From Antennarius striatus (Eukaryota > Chordata > Actinopteri > Lophiiformes > Antennariidae), in contig NC_090783.1 of assembly GCF_040054535.1 (NCBI RefSeq), positions 3,523,501 through 3,587,500 of the forward strand: DNA of 64,000 nt, in the 5' to 3' direction. Below, piece by piece: positions 23,401 through 36,129 of the stretch. Made by a program: the position numbers and the translations under genes. The notes under the pieces are model-generated. The model did not search any database and was not told the origin of the DNA. It worked only from the letters and a program-made list of their open reading frames with translations. The stretch's first letter is position 1, and every line of letters begins with the position of its first letter.

Positions 23401-23648
23401 CCTCCGTGCGTCTCTCCAGCCTCACTGCGCCCTCAGTGCCAAACGGCGGCGGTGCGCACCGGCAGATGCGCGCACGTCGCTCCTCCTGAACGACCGTCGC
23501 TCCGTCCGTCCGCGCACAAGTGTTTCATGTGGTCTCAGGTAACTGGGTGTCACAGAAACGAGAGGAAAAGATGCCAGAAGCTGTCACTAAAGTCAGCTGG
23601 AGGCAGAAACAACCGCTGGACTGTGGAAATTGTACCCTGCAGATTGAG
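23400..23648 (+). other. npy2r: Candidate non-coding first exon of npy2r
   Basis: A CpG-richer segment ends at a strong donor (GAG|GTGAGTG, GT at 23649-23650). The next strong acceptor on this strand is the T-rich tract ending in ACAG at 24420-24421, 16 bp before the npy2r start. This two-exon layout with an untranslated first exon matches the usual NPY2R gene structure. The left boundary is a guess. Confidence 0.45.
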
Positions 23649-24436
23649 GTGAGTGAAAAAGAAACGTGCTGGTGTTTAGTTTCATCTTCCGATCCGGACA
23701 ATTGAAAGAAAAGTTCATGATTTTGCTTATATATCGATCCATGTCAGGTTTTTTTCCCTTCTTGTTATAATACAGTTTTATTGATTAATAACCTGTTTAT
23801 CAATTAAAGTCACCTGACTGAGCGGATGGCAGCCTGTAAGGTTACAGTACTCATAAAGTCATTTAGGAATTGTCGGCAGGATGTCAATCCTCACTCTGAG
23901 CTGCTTCTGTTATTTGAATATAAGAGGAGGGATCATAAAAATGCATTCATCATCCCGAGTTTTTCCCCCTTCTGGATCCTTTTTATGCTTGGAATAAACT
24001 GGTGACTGACAGAAGAACTCGTGGATACTGTATGTGAATTATCGGATAATAGAGGGATGGATCAGAAAACGATCCACTAGGTTACATCTAACATCTTTGA
24101 AACAGATCCATGTCTCCAATAAGCATCGCTGCTACATTTATCTTATTTTAACTAGACTCCCATTTCCCAATTCCAAAATGTGCTGCCATGTTTAATTTTA
24201 GTTTCATGGGGAAAAGCACTTAATATCTTTCAAAGCTCATTTGTTCTTTATTTGTTATTAAGCCAGACGGTTAGCAGGAAATTAAATCTCAGAATGTACA
24301 ATTATGCTGGAAAACACTCAGCAGAAATTATTCCTGCACTGATGAAATACATTTTCACACGCTTGGGGAAAAAAAAAAATTGCACCATGTTCTGTATCTT
24401 GTTTGCTGTTTTTTTTGACAGAGTGACGTATGGGGA

Positions 24437-25549
24437 ATGCTGGCCATGGATACATCGGTTCAACTAAACATGACTGGAGTGGAAGATTCACATTTGGAAC
24501 CAAAATCCTCCAACTGTTGCGCACCTACAGCCCAGATGGAGGAGAACTTCATGAAGCTGGACGACAGCACCAAACTGTTAGGAGTTCAAGTCGTCCTCAT
24601 CCTCGCTTATAGCACAATCATAGTGTTTGGAGTCACCGGAAACTCCCTGGTGATCTACGTCGTGTATAAGTTTAAAAATCTACGAACCGTTACCAATTTC
24701 TTCATTGTGAACTTAGCCGTGGCCGACCTGCTGGTCAACACGCTGTGCTTGCCTTTCACCCTCGTCTACACTCTGTACGGCGAGTGGAAGTTCGGCCGGG
24801 CGTTGTGTTTCATTCTTCCCTTCGCTCAAGGAATGGCGGTGCACGTTTCCACCGTCACCATGAACATCATCGCCCTGGACCGCCACCGCAGCATCGTCTA
24901 CCACATGGAGTCCAAGATGTCCAAAGACATGTGCGCCGTGGTCATCGCCATCACGTGGGCCGTCAGCGCCCTGCTGGCCAGCCCGCTCGCCATCTTTAGA
25001 GAATACGGGACGGTCGACCTCTCGCCGGACCAGTCTATCGAGGTGTGCGCCGAGAGGTGGCCAGGAAGTAGCATGAACGGAAGCATCTACAGCGTATCGG
25101 CGCTTCTGGTTCAGTACGGCCTCCCCCTGGTCATCACCTCTGTGGCCTACATCCGCATCTGGAATAAACTGAAGAAGATGTGCGGAGGTCGAAATGACCG
25201 CCATCGGCGCAGGAAGAAGACCACCAAGATGCTGCTGACTATGGTGGTGGTCTTCGCCGTCAGCTGGTTGCCTTTCCACGCCTTCCAGCTGGCGGTCGAC
25301 ATCGACAGCAGCGTGCTGTACATGAAAGATTTCAAGCTGCTTTTCACCGCGTTCCACATCGTGGCCATGTGCTCCACCTTCGTCAACCCCATCCTCTACG
25401 GGTGGATGAACAACAACTACAGGACGGCCTTTCTGTCCGTGTGTCGGTGCTACCAACTCTTCTGTTCAAGGTCGCGACGCCCCCCGGGAAGAAAGACGCA
25501 AAGAGACAAAAACAGGAGCTGTCTGGATTGCAAGTCGTCGTATGTATAA
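24437..25549 (+). CDS. npy2r: Neuropeptide Y receptor type 2
   Basis: A single coding exon encodes 370 aa; a second ATG at 24446 has the better Kozak context (GGCCATGG) and may be the true start. It is a class A GPCR with seven membrane helices from about residue 51 to 325. TM1 contains GNSLVIYV, TM2 NLAVADLLVN (D97), TM3 ends in DRH (148-150, the Y-receptor form of DRY), TM6 has FAVSWLPFHAF and TM7 NPILYGW. C124 and C204 form the usual extracellular disulfide. N11 is a glycosylation sequon. Cysteines in CRCYQLFC after helix 8 are likely palmitoylated. The Y2 subfamily is clear from AVDID and CSTFVNP. Teleosts also have the related npy7r, but the lrat/fgg neighbourhood is that of NPY2R. It binds NPY/PYY and couples to Gi. 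Confidence 0.87.
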   Translation: MLAMDTSVQLNMTGVEDSHLEPKSSNCCAPTAQMEENFMKLDDSTKLLGVQVVLILAYSTIIVFGVTGNSLVIYVVYKFKNLRTVTNFFIVNLAVADLLVNTLCLPFTLVYTLYGEWKFGRALCFILPFAQGMAVHVSTVTMNIIALDRHRSIVYHMESKMSKDMCAVVIAITWAVSALLASPLAIFREYGTVDLSPDQSIEVCAERWPGSSMNGSIYSVSALLVQYGLPLVITSVAYIRIWNKLKKMCGGRNDRHRRRKKTTKMLLTMVVVFAVSWLPFHAFQLAVDIDSSVLYMKDFKLLFTAFHIVAMCSTFVNPILYGWMNNNYRTAFLSVCRCYQLFCSRSRRPPGRKTQRDKNRSCLDCKSSYV

Positions 25550-28500
25550 GTCGTAATGTTGATCCGTGATCCTACGAGGAAAAAGTGAAATCTACATTTG
25601 GATTGTGGATGCCTCAAAGTGGGGGTTTGTGACCAGGAAGTTCCAAACCCCCAAGTTCCATTACCAGTAGATTCCTCTCATGTCAAACTATGATAAAAAT
25701 TCCACTTTTAAATACTTTGGATTTTTGAAACTTGATGTAATAAATTATATGACTCAAATATTGCCTTCAGAGTGCCTTGAATGTACAACTTATGTAATTT
25801 TAGACTAATATTTCCAACATAAATTTCTGGCAGCACTGATTCCTTATTGGTCCAAGCTGCAGAATCTAAGTCTTCTTCAGGGCCTTCGGAACGGTTGGAT
25901 TATACACAGAATGTCCTATCTTATAGTTTTAGGTTGACCAGGGCCTTATAAAGTCTGAAATAACACCTATATGTTCTATAAGAATTGTATGCCTGCTCAC
26001 AGGCACTAGCGTCATTCTATAGCATCATTATGAGGCTGCATAATGCAGCTCCATGTACAACAGGGATGAAATACAGTCTAATGTATGCATCTCTTTTATC
26101 CCTTAATCGCTACACGTGTGATAGGATGATGCTTCATGCATACTTTATAATCACCTTCATTTGTGGTAAATTCTAATAAATCATTTTCAATTTTCAATGT
26201 AATTGTTCTTCTACTGGGAGAAATTAAAACAAAGCCATCAGCTAACACAGGGTGATTAAATTCCAAACACCCTGTTTCCCTTTTTTTTTCTCTGACATTA
26301 AAACTTCAGGTTTCCTCCATCCAATATTTAATCAACTTTTTTTTTATATTCCGAGGGAAGCAGCTGAATATGAAAATGGCAAAATCGTGACTGTGCTACC
26401 TGGTAGCATTCCTCCAAAAAAAAAGGCTCATATCTAATTAGCCTTTTACCAAAGTGTATTATAATTATTACCTCCCTTCTGGCGAGGAAATCAGTGATTT
26501 CCTTCTGTGCGGTTTTAAAGTTTGAACAAAAAAGCCAATCCCAATTGATCTGTGGCGTGAAAACATTTTACAGCAGCAGAATTTTTAAGCTCCATATCTC
26601 CTCCAGGCAGGCTGAACATCAAATCACTTTATTCCACCACTGAAAATGATGTATTTATTTATTGAATGTCTCCGCATAATGCATCATACAGCTTGTTTAT
26701 GGCCGGTCGGTGGTTATTATTGACATATCATCTGTATACATCATTGATGAGACACTAATTCTGATGCATGTGCGACTAAAAAAAGCTGCGAAGTCTCAGG
26801 TGAGCGTTGCAGACGTGACGAACGCATGAAGTTTAATGGGAAACAGACAGGAGCTGATAATCAGAAAATCTGGAGGAAGAGGAAGAGGAGGAAGAGAACT
26901 CACAGGAATAAAAAAAAAACAAATAACACCAGGCAGCAAGCAGGAGCTGCTTTTTCATGCTGTTGTTGCCTCTTTTATGTATAATCACAAGGAAATGAAG
27001 TAGCAATTGGAGATTTTACCGAATAAATGGATCAAATGAAATTAAAGTTGGTGTATGTCAAATGAAATTTAAAAAAAAAAGCCCATCAACAAACAACTCA
27101 GCTGTTGCAAAGGGTTTAATTATTCAGGATACATCATATTACGCTTACAAATCCTCAGGTGGCTTTTATTCCATCCCCCGTGGTGTTTGTTTGTTTGTTC
27201 GTTTGTTCGTTGGTTTGTTTGCACCCCTAATTAGTGATGCTAAATTAGAATTTTACATTATGCTCTGTGATTAGGTTCTACCAAATGAACTCATTAAAGT
27301 CAATTACAAAGAAGCAGATCCATGAATTTCAACAAGAGCGCAGATGAGATTTAGATGTGGGTTTAATCACTTATAGCTAAAATATAAATAAAAAGAAAGT
27401 ACACGCATGAATATGTAAATAAATAATGTGCAATCATGAAAATGACATTTAAATTGTGAGGATTTGGGAATCGCAGCTGTAGATGTTTGCTGGAGTGGAA
27501 CTGAAATAAACCAGAGGAGCTCCTCCACCTCCTCTTCCTCATCTCCTCCTCCTCCTCCTCTTTTGTTCCCAGCCAGCGTCTCCCAGTCACTCAGCTCCTG
27601 AAGGGCCCTTCCTGTCGACGCAGGTCTCCACTTATTCATTTTGTGCGTACGTGAGGAGCCGTGGGTCCCGTAGATTATCTCTTGCATCTCCATGGGTGGG
27701 AACCTATTCATGGTGTGTTCAGCATTAATCAATAATCGTTACTCTCAGTGGCCGATGGCAAAGAGCAGCTGCCGTTAACTGTGCCCTCCAGAGGAGACTC
27801 GCTCATCTACTCCATGAACAATAGTTCTAAAGCTAATTCGATTCCGATTTGCCCTTTTCTTTTTTTGTCCCTGTGTCTTCTGGACTTCATTTCAGAGAGA
27901 GCACTCTCATCCATCCTCCTGTCTGTCTGCTTTGTCTGCTTTTATATAATACAGTAGATATAGTGAATTGATGAAGAGGAGGAAACGCAGAATGACAGCA
28001 TATTAATCACAGATGGTTAATTTATAGCATGTGGACTCCTCCTTGTTAATGGTGGCTCTTTAGTCGTTGCAGCACGTCTGAATGGGATGCTGCTGCTGTT
28101 ATATTTATGAGGATGTGATGCTGAGAAGATCACTGATAGGCACATAATTCAACATTTGTTGGATTGAGCTTTTAAAAAATTTTCTGCTCGTCCTGCTAAC
28201 GTACTTTTTTCAAAAATTTCTGTTAATGTTAAAGATGCATGAATTATTGGGAACAAATTCAATAGAATCACAAACACGTGCAGACAATTATATTTAACAT
28301 ATTTAACTCTGGCTCGTAAAAAAAGTTATATCCTAGGGAAAACGTCAAAAAAAAACAAAAAAAGAATGTCAGTGAATATTCATGACCGTTGAAGCTGCAG
28401 TTCCTAGCTGGGAAATAATCGGACTGTTTGAGTGCAGGAGTGACGCCTCACACCAACTCACTGGTTGAATATTTAATAACCTAATCAATAATCCTGAAAA

Positions 28501-28840
28501 TATGGGCCCAGACTGAATCGTTAAAGAAAAAACTAGACAGCACCAGAGATCCCAAACAGTCCTCCAGGACAGAAGTGTCACGATTGTTTGACCCTGTTAC
28601 CATGACAACCATTACATACAGGTGCCAATCCAGTTTGTTTCTGACATGTTTTCATCTACTCGAGCGCCCCCTGCTGGCTCAACGCGGTTACTTCTTCCAA
28701 TGGTCGAAGTTTGGGTTTGAATCTTTATTTATTTACCAATAGCTGATGTTAAGAATTTAGTATAATAAGACGTTTTCTTTTATGTGATGTTGTCATTCAA
28801 ACACTCCACACGCAAAGGCCGTGCAGGATGAATAAATGTC
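25550..28840. other. Intergenic region between npy2r and pdlim3
   Basis: A poly(A) signal at 25739-25744 probably ends npy2r. The rest is AT-rich DNA without a supported exon; polypyrimidine and CTC runs near 27530-27560 are low complexity. This interval joins blocks corresponding to human 4q32 and 4q35. Confidence 0.5.
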
Positions 28841-28846
28841 TTTATT
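28841..28846 (-). terminator. Polyadenylation signal of pdlim3
   Basis: On the minus strand AATAAA lies 172 bp downstream of the pdlim3 stop. Confidence 0.45.
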
Positions 28847-28949
28847 GGAAAGATATTGATTGACAATTGATTTGAAGTCATGCTACCAAATAGAGGAAAG
28901 TGTGTTGAAATATAAACACGTTAAGCAGATGAAGAATAGGTGACCGATG

Positions 28950-28950
28950 T

Positions 28951-28985
<35 letters not shown>

Positions 28986-29001
28986 CCTGTGCGTGTGTGT
29001 G
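28950..29001. repeat. GT/AC microsatellite in the pdlim3 3' UTR
   Basis: An interrupted (GT)n run begins 16 bp beyond the pdlim3 stop codon, so the mature mRNA should carry a long AC-rich stretch directly after the coding region. Confidence 0.85.
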
Positions 29002-29017
29002 TTCGCAAAGGCCGGAT

Positions 29018-29380
29018 CTACGCTGTCGGAAAGGTCGTGACGAGGTCATGTCCCTCCACCGGTCTCATCCTGGCGCGTGCGTGGGTCTCGCAGTACAGCT
29101 GTCCCTCCACGAAGAAGTAGCCCTTCTGTTTGAGGCTGACGTCACAGTCGGAGCACACGAAGCAGTCGGGATGACGGAATTTGTCTCGCGCCTTCACCAC
29201 CGTCCCACTGTGGCACAGAAGTGATGACAATTAGTGAGTAAAGACTTTATAAAAATAAGAGGATTATTCTCACAATTATATTATATGTTTATCAAAAAAC
29301 CTTTTCTTTGATTGATTTATTTTTTTAATTTTTACAATTTTTTTTTAAAGATTGTCAATATTTTATATTAAAATATTGTT

Positions 29381-29453
<73 letters not shown>

Positions 29454-30694
29454 AAACTCTCACTGAAGTATTTTAAAAACAAGTAAGATAATTATTGATT
29501 TAATTTTTAAAAAATGTATTCAGTTAATTATTATTTTTCTTTCCAGATGTTATTACAACAGATTTCATCAGCTTTGTAACATCAACAACGACATCCGAAA
29601 AGAAAAAATTGGGTTGATGGGTAGAAGCCATTGGCTTCTAAAAATAATAAACAACATCTCTCTCCTTGCAACACATTATCAACCAAATTCATACATTGAA
29701 TGTCAAATTTAGATTATTGTCATAACATCTTGCATGTATTGACTACTAAAAATGAAATCAGTTCATTCTTTCCCTTTTTTAAATGCCCCATTTATTAAAT
29801 ACATCTTATTTGAGCTCCCATTATAATAAATATTAATCAATTTTCTGTTGTTGATGTTGTCTCTGTCTTGTCTTTGTGTCGCTTCATTAAAGCTCTGAAC
29901 ACTTACACAATCCCGTTCCCACACTTGTCGCAGACGGGCAGCTTCTGCAGGTTTCCTGTGGGCGGATGCGGTTTGTTGGTGGGAGCTTTTACTGTCCTGG
30001 TCCCGATGGGACGAGTGCCTGCCCACACGGGAGAGAGATTCCACTCAACACAACAACCCACCGCACGTCAGCGTGACCGGAGCACAAAGATCACATGAAA
30101 ACACTCACACGTCTCTGACCCTCTAAACCTCCTCGTGGGTTTGATGATCTCTAAGTGAGTGCATTTTTTTTTTAAAAAGCAGTTGTTGTGTTCTATTTTT
30201 GTTTTCTCTGATCATAAAGGACAGATATTACTGGAGTTACTTTATCTCAGCTGTAATGTAAATTTATTGTCAACAATTCAAATAACTTTGGATTTTTTCC
30301 AACTAAAATGTTCCTAATTTGTGTATTTAAGGTAAATAAAGGTCACTTCAGGGAGAGCTGCCTGTCAACCAACGCTGTTGCTGCAGCGTTTAATCACACA
30401 GCTCTAAATGCAACCATGTGCCCGATGTGTAATCGCTGCAGAATGTAGCACATTAAAATTCAATTATCCAATAGTGCAATAACTAAAAAAACAAAACAAA
30501 ACAAGCACGACAGGAAAAAGGAAAATGTCAATATTCAGAGACATTCACCGTCGCTGTCGATAAATTCCTGCAGCGCTTTGAAGGAGCCGGACTGGCGAGG
30601 AGCTTGAGGTTCCTCCTGGTCTTTCTGCAACATCTGGTAGACGTCAGAATCCTCAATGCTCTTCAGAGTCCTGGGGCTGAGTGGTGTGTGTTCA

Positions 30695-30748
<54 letters not shown>

Positions 30749-33700
30749 CACAACCAAACACACAACAGCATATCCAGTCAGGATATAAACACAACAGGAG
30801 CATTATTTATCCAATCTGCTCTTTGATTCCATCCCAACTGAATCTACATATTTGATTTTTCCATTTAAAGCACAATATTGAGCTGCGGTTGTTCAAACTC
30901 TGGTTCCTGTTGGCTCTACCCCCCCCCCCCCTCCCTGTATCAGATAGCCTGATAGCCACGACCGAAGGCTAACATGCTGGACATACTGCACATGCATCCA
31001 TGCCTGTATTAAGCCCCCGGACTCCACCTGATACCGCCGCATAAACCAAACAAACCCAGTCCCAGGGGCAACTCATGAACAGCAGCAAATGTAAAGCAGA
31101 GAGAAATCATGGAGGCAAAGAACCTTAAGTAGACTTATGAAGCGTTATAACCACGACACATCCAGAAAGAGTGGAAACCGACTGCTTTTCATAGATCTTT
31201 TTATTGGTTGGAAATAATGTTTGGCCCAAGGGAGCTGCTGTGTTTGTGTGTGTGTGTGTGTGTGTGTTTATCGTGTGTTAAACTATTAGAAATAAAGATC
31301 AGCTGTTTTCAGAGTTTATTTAAGGCAAACGAAGCATGAAATGTAATTTTTCTTTATCCTTCTCATCCAAAAACCCTCCTGAAGCCCAGCTGCGAGGCTG
31401 TTCTATAAATAACAACGTGATAAATAGCGACTGCCGATCCACTCGTATCAATAGCAGATCCACAGGAACATGACGAAAATGCGATGTCACGATTCCAGAC
31501 ACGCACAGCTGAGGATTGTTTGTCCGACTGACAAACCAACATAATCAAAAGTTGATCTGTGTGGCTATTCCCAGAGCGACTAACGATATAATCGGTGCGT
31601 TTGGACTCCCATGCTGTTAGCTGGTGCAGCTCTTTGAGCGTGACTGTCGTATTAAAGCTGCGGACAGAGTGAGAAGCATCACCTCACAGGCTTCTGGTGA
31701 ACCAGGCCTCGGATCTGACCCTCCATGGCGTCCTGGATGTTGCCGGAGGAGTAGAGGCCTATGGGTGTGTTATAGGACGCGCTGACCACCTGATGCGTGT
31801 CGTCGATGTTCGCCGCCGCGATGAACGGCTGAGCTTTCCGATTGTGAGCTACGCCGATGTGTTTGTACTCCTGCGAGGGGGAGACGATTTAAAGCGATCG
31901 GGTGACTTAAAAAACGAGCGCAACTTGAAGAAACGTGATTCTTACCGACCTGTGGTTCTGCTTCCAGGTTGATTTTGTACGGGTGAGCTCGACCTTCCTC
32001 CACGACACGCGGCGACCACAGTTTTGACTCGTTTCTGCGAATGAAACACAGATCCAGTCAGAATACCTGACCTCTGACTGAAAGATACTTCAAGCTAAAA
32101 TAAAGGCGACCGCAACCCTGACCCAACAACTGTAAAAGCAGAATAATCCAACCTTTATAGACCTGGCAATTGTTGCTAAGCTAATGCATTAAATGTCATT
32201 ATATCAAGCAGTTGTTGCCACCGCCCGTCTGATTGTGTGCATGCTTTCTGTCTAACCTTTGGACAGTGAGACAGAGCTTATAGGTGGCTTCTTTTATCTT
32301 GTTCTGGGCTTCGCAGTGCAGCATGCTTGTAGCCGGGACGCCCTCGATGGCCAGGATGACATCACCGGGACACAAGTTGGCTATGGAGGCTTTACTGCCA
32401 GGTGTGATCTGTAAGGGAGTCGGAGATGAGTGTGATGCTTGGGGATGATGACGTCAATGTGTCGCAGAAACAGTCCATGTTTCATTCAACAGTGGCGTGC
32501 TTTAATTCTGAAAGGGGCGGTTTAAAGAACTGGATATTTATTTTGGAAAGCGGTGCATGTATTATTTTTATTAAAAAAATTGTCCTTGAATATGTTTTGC
32601 TTTCTGTCTCTTTATAAATCCCATTCCAATGGGGGCTTGGGGGTAGGGGGGCAGCCATGTGAAACATTCTGGTCTGTTCTTCATCACTGGCACTTCATCT
32701 GTTAATCCAGAAAATCAACTCCAATCCTGCCCAGCTGTAATCACAGCTTTAATCTTTTTCTCTTTTTTCCTCCATTCTCTGAGTCTCACCTGGCCTAAAT
32801 ACTCGTGTGAAATAGGAAACAGACTCGGCTAAGAGGCCAAAATGTTCCAAAATGTTTTTTGAGACAATACAGCTATGTATCCGTCCATCACGTTTCACAG
32901 AGATAAAATTGTGACGTCAACCAGATGGAATATGTGCCCTGCTGCCCTGGATGTGTCGAAGTTTAAAGAAAATTACCCAAAAAGGCATGAAGGTCAGAAA
33001 GAATACCTCCAGCCCCAAACAGAGCGATCCCTCTCACACGCCGTGACCTATGCTATAAACCGTATCGCGTTTCAGACACAGGAAACTCAGCGACGCTGGG
33101 ATGTTGCATTGAAACTTGAATTAGGTTATCTGCCTATAAATAACTTTGGATGAACGCGTTGATGTCTCATGCTACCAAAGGGGTAGCTGTACTTTACACA
33201 GGAGCATTTGTTGGACGGCTGCTGGCTGACTGTTTGCTTTACTGTTGTGTTGCCTGAATGTTTGCTTAACTATTTTTCTTTCTGTTCATGTTTGAAGTCT
33301 TTTTTTCCAGCTTTTGTTTGGTCCTCATTTCTCTCCCTTTACCCTCAACGCTCTTGAGTCGTGTCTTTTTAACCTCCTCTTTTTCTTCTTCGACTGATCC
33401 ACACGCATGTAAATCTCCAAAACCAAAGAAGGGAAAACTATGCTTCTTTCATTTCTTCTTGGGATCTGGCATAGATTATTTGATTATTATATGTTATTAT
33501 GGGTGCTTATTCATTGGAAGAAATAACACTCTATCCAAAATCTGACTTGGAATCCTGTCAATTCAAATGAAAATAGAATCCTGGATATCATGAAAGCTGC
33601 ATGCATAAAATTTGTGAATCAACAATGATTCGTATTAGCTATTTGTTGTTGGCCCTGCAAGACCGCTTTGTCGTCTTTTAGCTCATTGTTTTGGTGTTAC

Positions 33701-36129
33701 TTTCCAAATTAGAGTTGATTTGACTCTAATTTGGCAACAAGCAACTATTTTTAACAGAACAAACAAATTAATTTTAATGTCTATTGCCAAATAAAAGTTA
33801 CACAACACCAATGGGTTGTAGAATATTTTGCCCAGAAGTTGGTTTACACAAATTATCCCACATTCATTGAGAGTCCAAGAACTCTTAATTCATATAATTA
33901 TTTATTCTCAACAGGGAATGATGACAGATTAAAGTAAAAATCTAATATTAAAACAAGTTACCCACAATGCAATTCCTTGGATTTTCCCTTGCCTGTGTCT
34001 ATTATGTTGACGTTTTGTTATAGGCTTACAATTTTGGCTCAAGCTATCATAACCCTGATAATCACCAGGGTCATGTTCTCAAACCTGACAAAGATCCTCC
34101 AGACCTTCAGCAAGACAGTGTTTCACTCTTTACACAAACTTCTAGTGCCATCATCATTTCATAAAGGGATCTTGGACTTTAATTCATTCAGAAAAAAAAA
34201 AGAAAAAAAAGATGACAATCACTTATGTTTACTTTCCTCACCCAGCTGGGAACCGGCAGGACACAAGCAGGAGGATATTCCTGACCAAATATGGCCGTGA
34301 AGGGAGACACTGTTAAACAAATCACCAGGGTTCATTATAGTTCAACTCCTTCCATTCGTCTCAGAGGGTGAGGTATCAGGTACATCAGAGCTTCAGCATT
34401 CTTTATTTTTTTTTATACCTCCCTCTTACACCAACATTTTCTAGGACACGGTTTTATTCTAGTACTTCTTCCGTATCGTTTTCCTTCCCCGACTCCTCCA
34501 TCTCTCCCTCGCCTCCATTCCGTCCCAGTCTCTCATCACTGCTCTCATATGAAGCACTGAGTGTCCACTAACACAACAGGTGTGAGGTTATTGGACAGAG
34601 CCGGCGGTTTGGAGACCCAGCTATACTTTTAGTCATTCCTGAGGTAGTTCTCTAAATATAGACATGCATAACCCCATCAGAGCAGGATTACCGAGTCTCC
34701 TCGCATCTGATCCCACGGCATACCGCAGACAAATGTCCAAACCCTGGAAATGCAAATATAAAATGATGAATCCATTGTGTCCTTTTTTTTTTGTATTTTT
34801 TTGCATGTTTGTATTTTAACAAATAAAATAGATGACAAAGCAAAGACAGATTGTTCCAGACACTTTGAATCAAGCGAAAGTGATACTAATGATAAGGACT
34901 CACATGATGCTCCAAACAAACCAGCTGTGTCCTCCTCAGCAACACTACAGACCCCTAATAGTGCTGGGCTGGGTGGGTCAACTGAGATCATGTGACCATA
35001 ACGACCTCACAAGAGTCTAGATATCTAAAACTTCCCATCAGTCAGTAGGAACTGAAGATGCCTCTTAGATGAGAGGTGAAATGTCTCCAAGCCTTAAATG
35101 GAAGTGCTGTTGCTTCAGATTTAGGCTTTTATAACTGAGAGGTTAAACTGATGCACAGAAGCTCTCATTACTCTCAACAGAGTCATCAGCCACCACCACC
35201 ACCTGTGTCTGAACCCCATGACGTATTTATCTTGCTGCTGCTCAGTGCAGACGGCCTTCTATTGGTTGGATTTTTAGTCGTGATTGCTTTTCATTTGCGT
35301 AGTAATTCCCAGAAAAAAAAATGCTTTCAGAAAGATGACAGATTACCCATATATAAACAACAACAACAACAATTTAGCAATATTTAGCGTATTTCCAGGA
35401 ATTCCAGATTACAGTCCAGCTGTTTTTCTGGTAACACGTGTGTTAATGAAGTTTGATCATATTCCACAATTAAAGCAGCTCTGCAGGAGACAGCAAGTTT
35501 TCTGTTTGGTCAATTCTGCCACAAATTTGTCCTAATATTCTTGTATTCACATCTGTGGACTCAAACAGATTTGAAAACAGCTCCACTTTCAAATCTATCC
35601 TCCCTTTCGTTCTCATCCTCACTCTTTTCATTCACCGAGGTTCTACTCAACGCTATTGTAAGCTCGCTGTACAGAGATTCCTCTGAAATCCATTCAATAA
35701 TATATTCCTGAGTTCATTTGTCAGGGGATGATGTAAGCTGTTATTTGTGTCTAAGCCTCCTCCATTTGCTGAGGCACAGGTGCAGAGCTCATACCAGTCA
35801 GCCCAGACAGACGCTTTCTAGAATTAACCCTCCTGGAAATACAAACAATGTCTGTTCTGGACTGAACTATTCTCATTTCAGAAAAACAATTGAGTGATGT
35901 TACACCAAACTGTCCTCGATCCCTAAGTTTGACTTAAACAAGAGTAAAAGGACTGTTTTCAGAAGATTTATAGTCTAGATGTGGATCCTTTCCCGGGTTT
36001 CTTCTGTTCTTATAATAGAGATATCCTGTGACTCACCCTGGAGATGGTGAGGGGCTGGCTGAAGTCCTTTCCTCCCGTCAGGCGAAACCCCCAGGGGGCC
36101 GGACCATCCAGAACCACATTGTTCGGCAT
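29018..36129 (-). CDS. pdlim3: PDZ and LIM domain protein 3 (actinin-associated LIM protein, ALP)
   Basis: There are seven coding exons: 36037-36129, 32257-32408, 31950-32034, 31683-31870, 30549-30670, 29907-30018 and 29018-29207 (942 nt, 313 aa; human 316). Residues 1 to about 84 form the PDZ domain, starting [20 protein letters not shown] and continuing [20 protein letters not shown]. Exon 4 contains the ZM motif region ([15 protein letters not shown]), matching the ALP exon whose human version reads VVSASYNSPIGLYS. The last two exons give one LIM domain ([19 protein letters not shown] zinc ligands) ending TTFPTA. ALP binds alpha-actinin through PDZ and ZM at muscle Z-discs. Intron 1 is 3.6 kb. 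Exon 3 keeps frame only with a GTCGGT donor; the stronger GTAAGA lies 4 nt further. It sits downstream of sorbs2 in the same orientation, as in human 4q35. Confidence 0.95.
29383..29448. repeat. AT microsatellite in pdlim3 last intron
   Basis: A pure (AT)n run of about 65 bp. Confidence 0.95.
30696..30742. repeat. CA microsatellite upstream of a pdlim3 acceptor
   Basis: In the sense of pdlim3 this is a (TG)n run whose end lies about 25 nt before the AG of exon 5 (30671-30672). UG repeats are known binding sites for CELF proteins and TDP-43, so it may influence splicing of this exon. Confidence 0.9.
33704..33734. repeat. Perfect 12-bp inverted repeat (hairpin)
   Basis: Arms CCAAATTAGAGT (33704-33715) and its exact reverse complement (33723-33734) are separated by 7 nt. 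Confidence 0.9.
35050..35092 (+). repeat. Dispersed repeat copy A
   Basis: The core AACTGAAGATGCCTCTTAGA followed by TGAGAGGTGAAA resembles a motif I recall as widespread in teleost genomes. A second copy in opposite orientation lies at 43241-43275. Confidence 0.5.

Larger units (their letters stand above)
32409..36036 (-). other. pdlim3: pdlim3 intron 1
   Basis: This 3.6-kb intron has no supported exon. It contains a 12-bp perfect hairpin (33704-33734) and a dispersed-repeat copy (35050-35092). Confidence 0.6.

Noticed and set aside
24713-25456. A 247-codon open frame antisense to npy2r
   Set aside because: It is the mirror frame of a GC-biased GPCR exon, with histidine/valine-rich composition and no family resemblance.
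24437-25549. npy7r instead of npy2r
   Set aside because: The Y7 receptor is a close paralogue and cannot be excluded by eye, but linkage to lrat and fgg is that of NPY2R.
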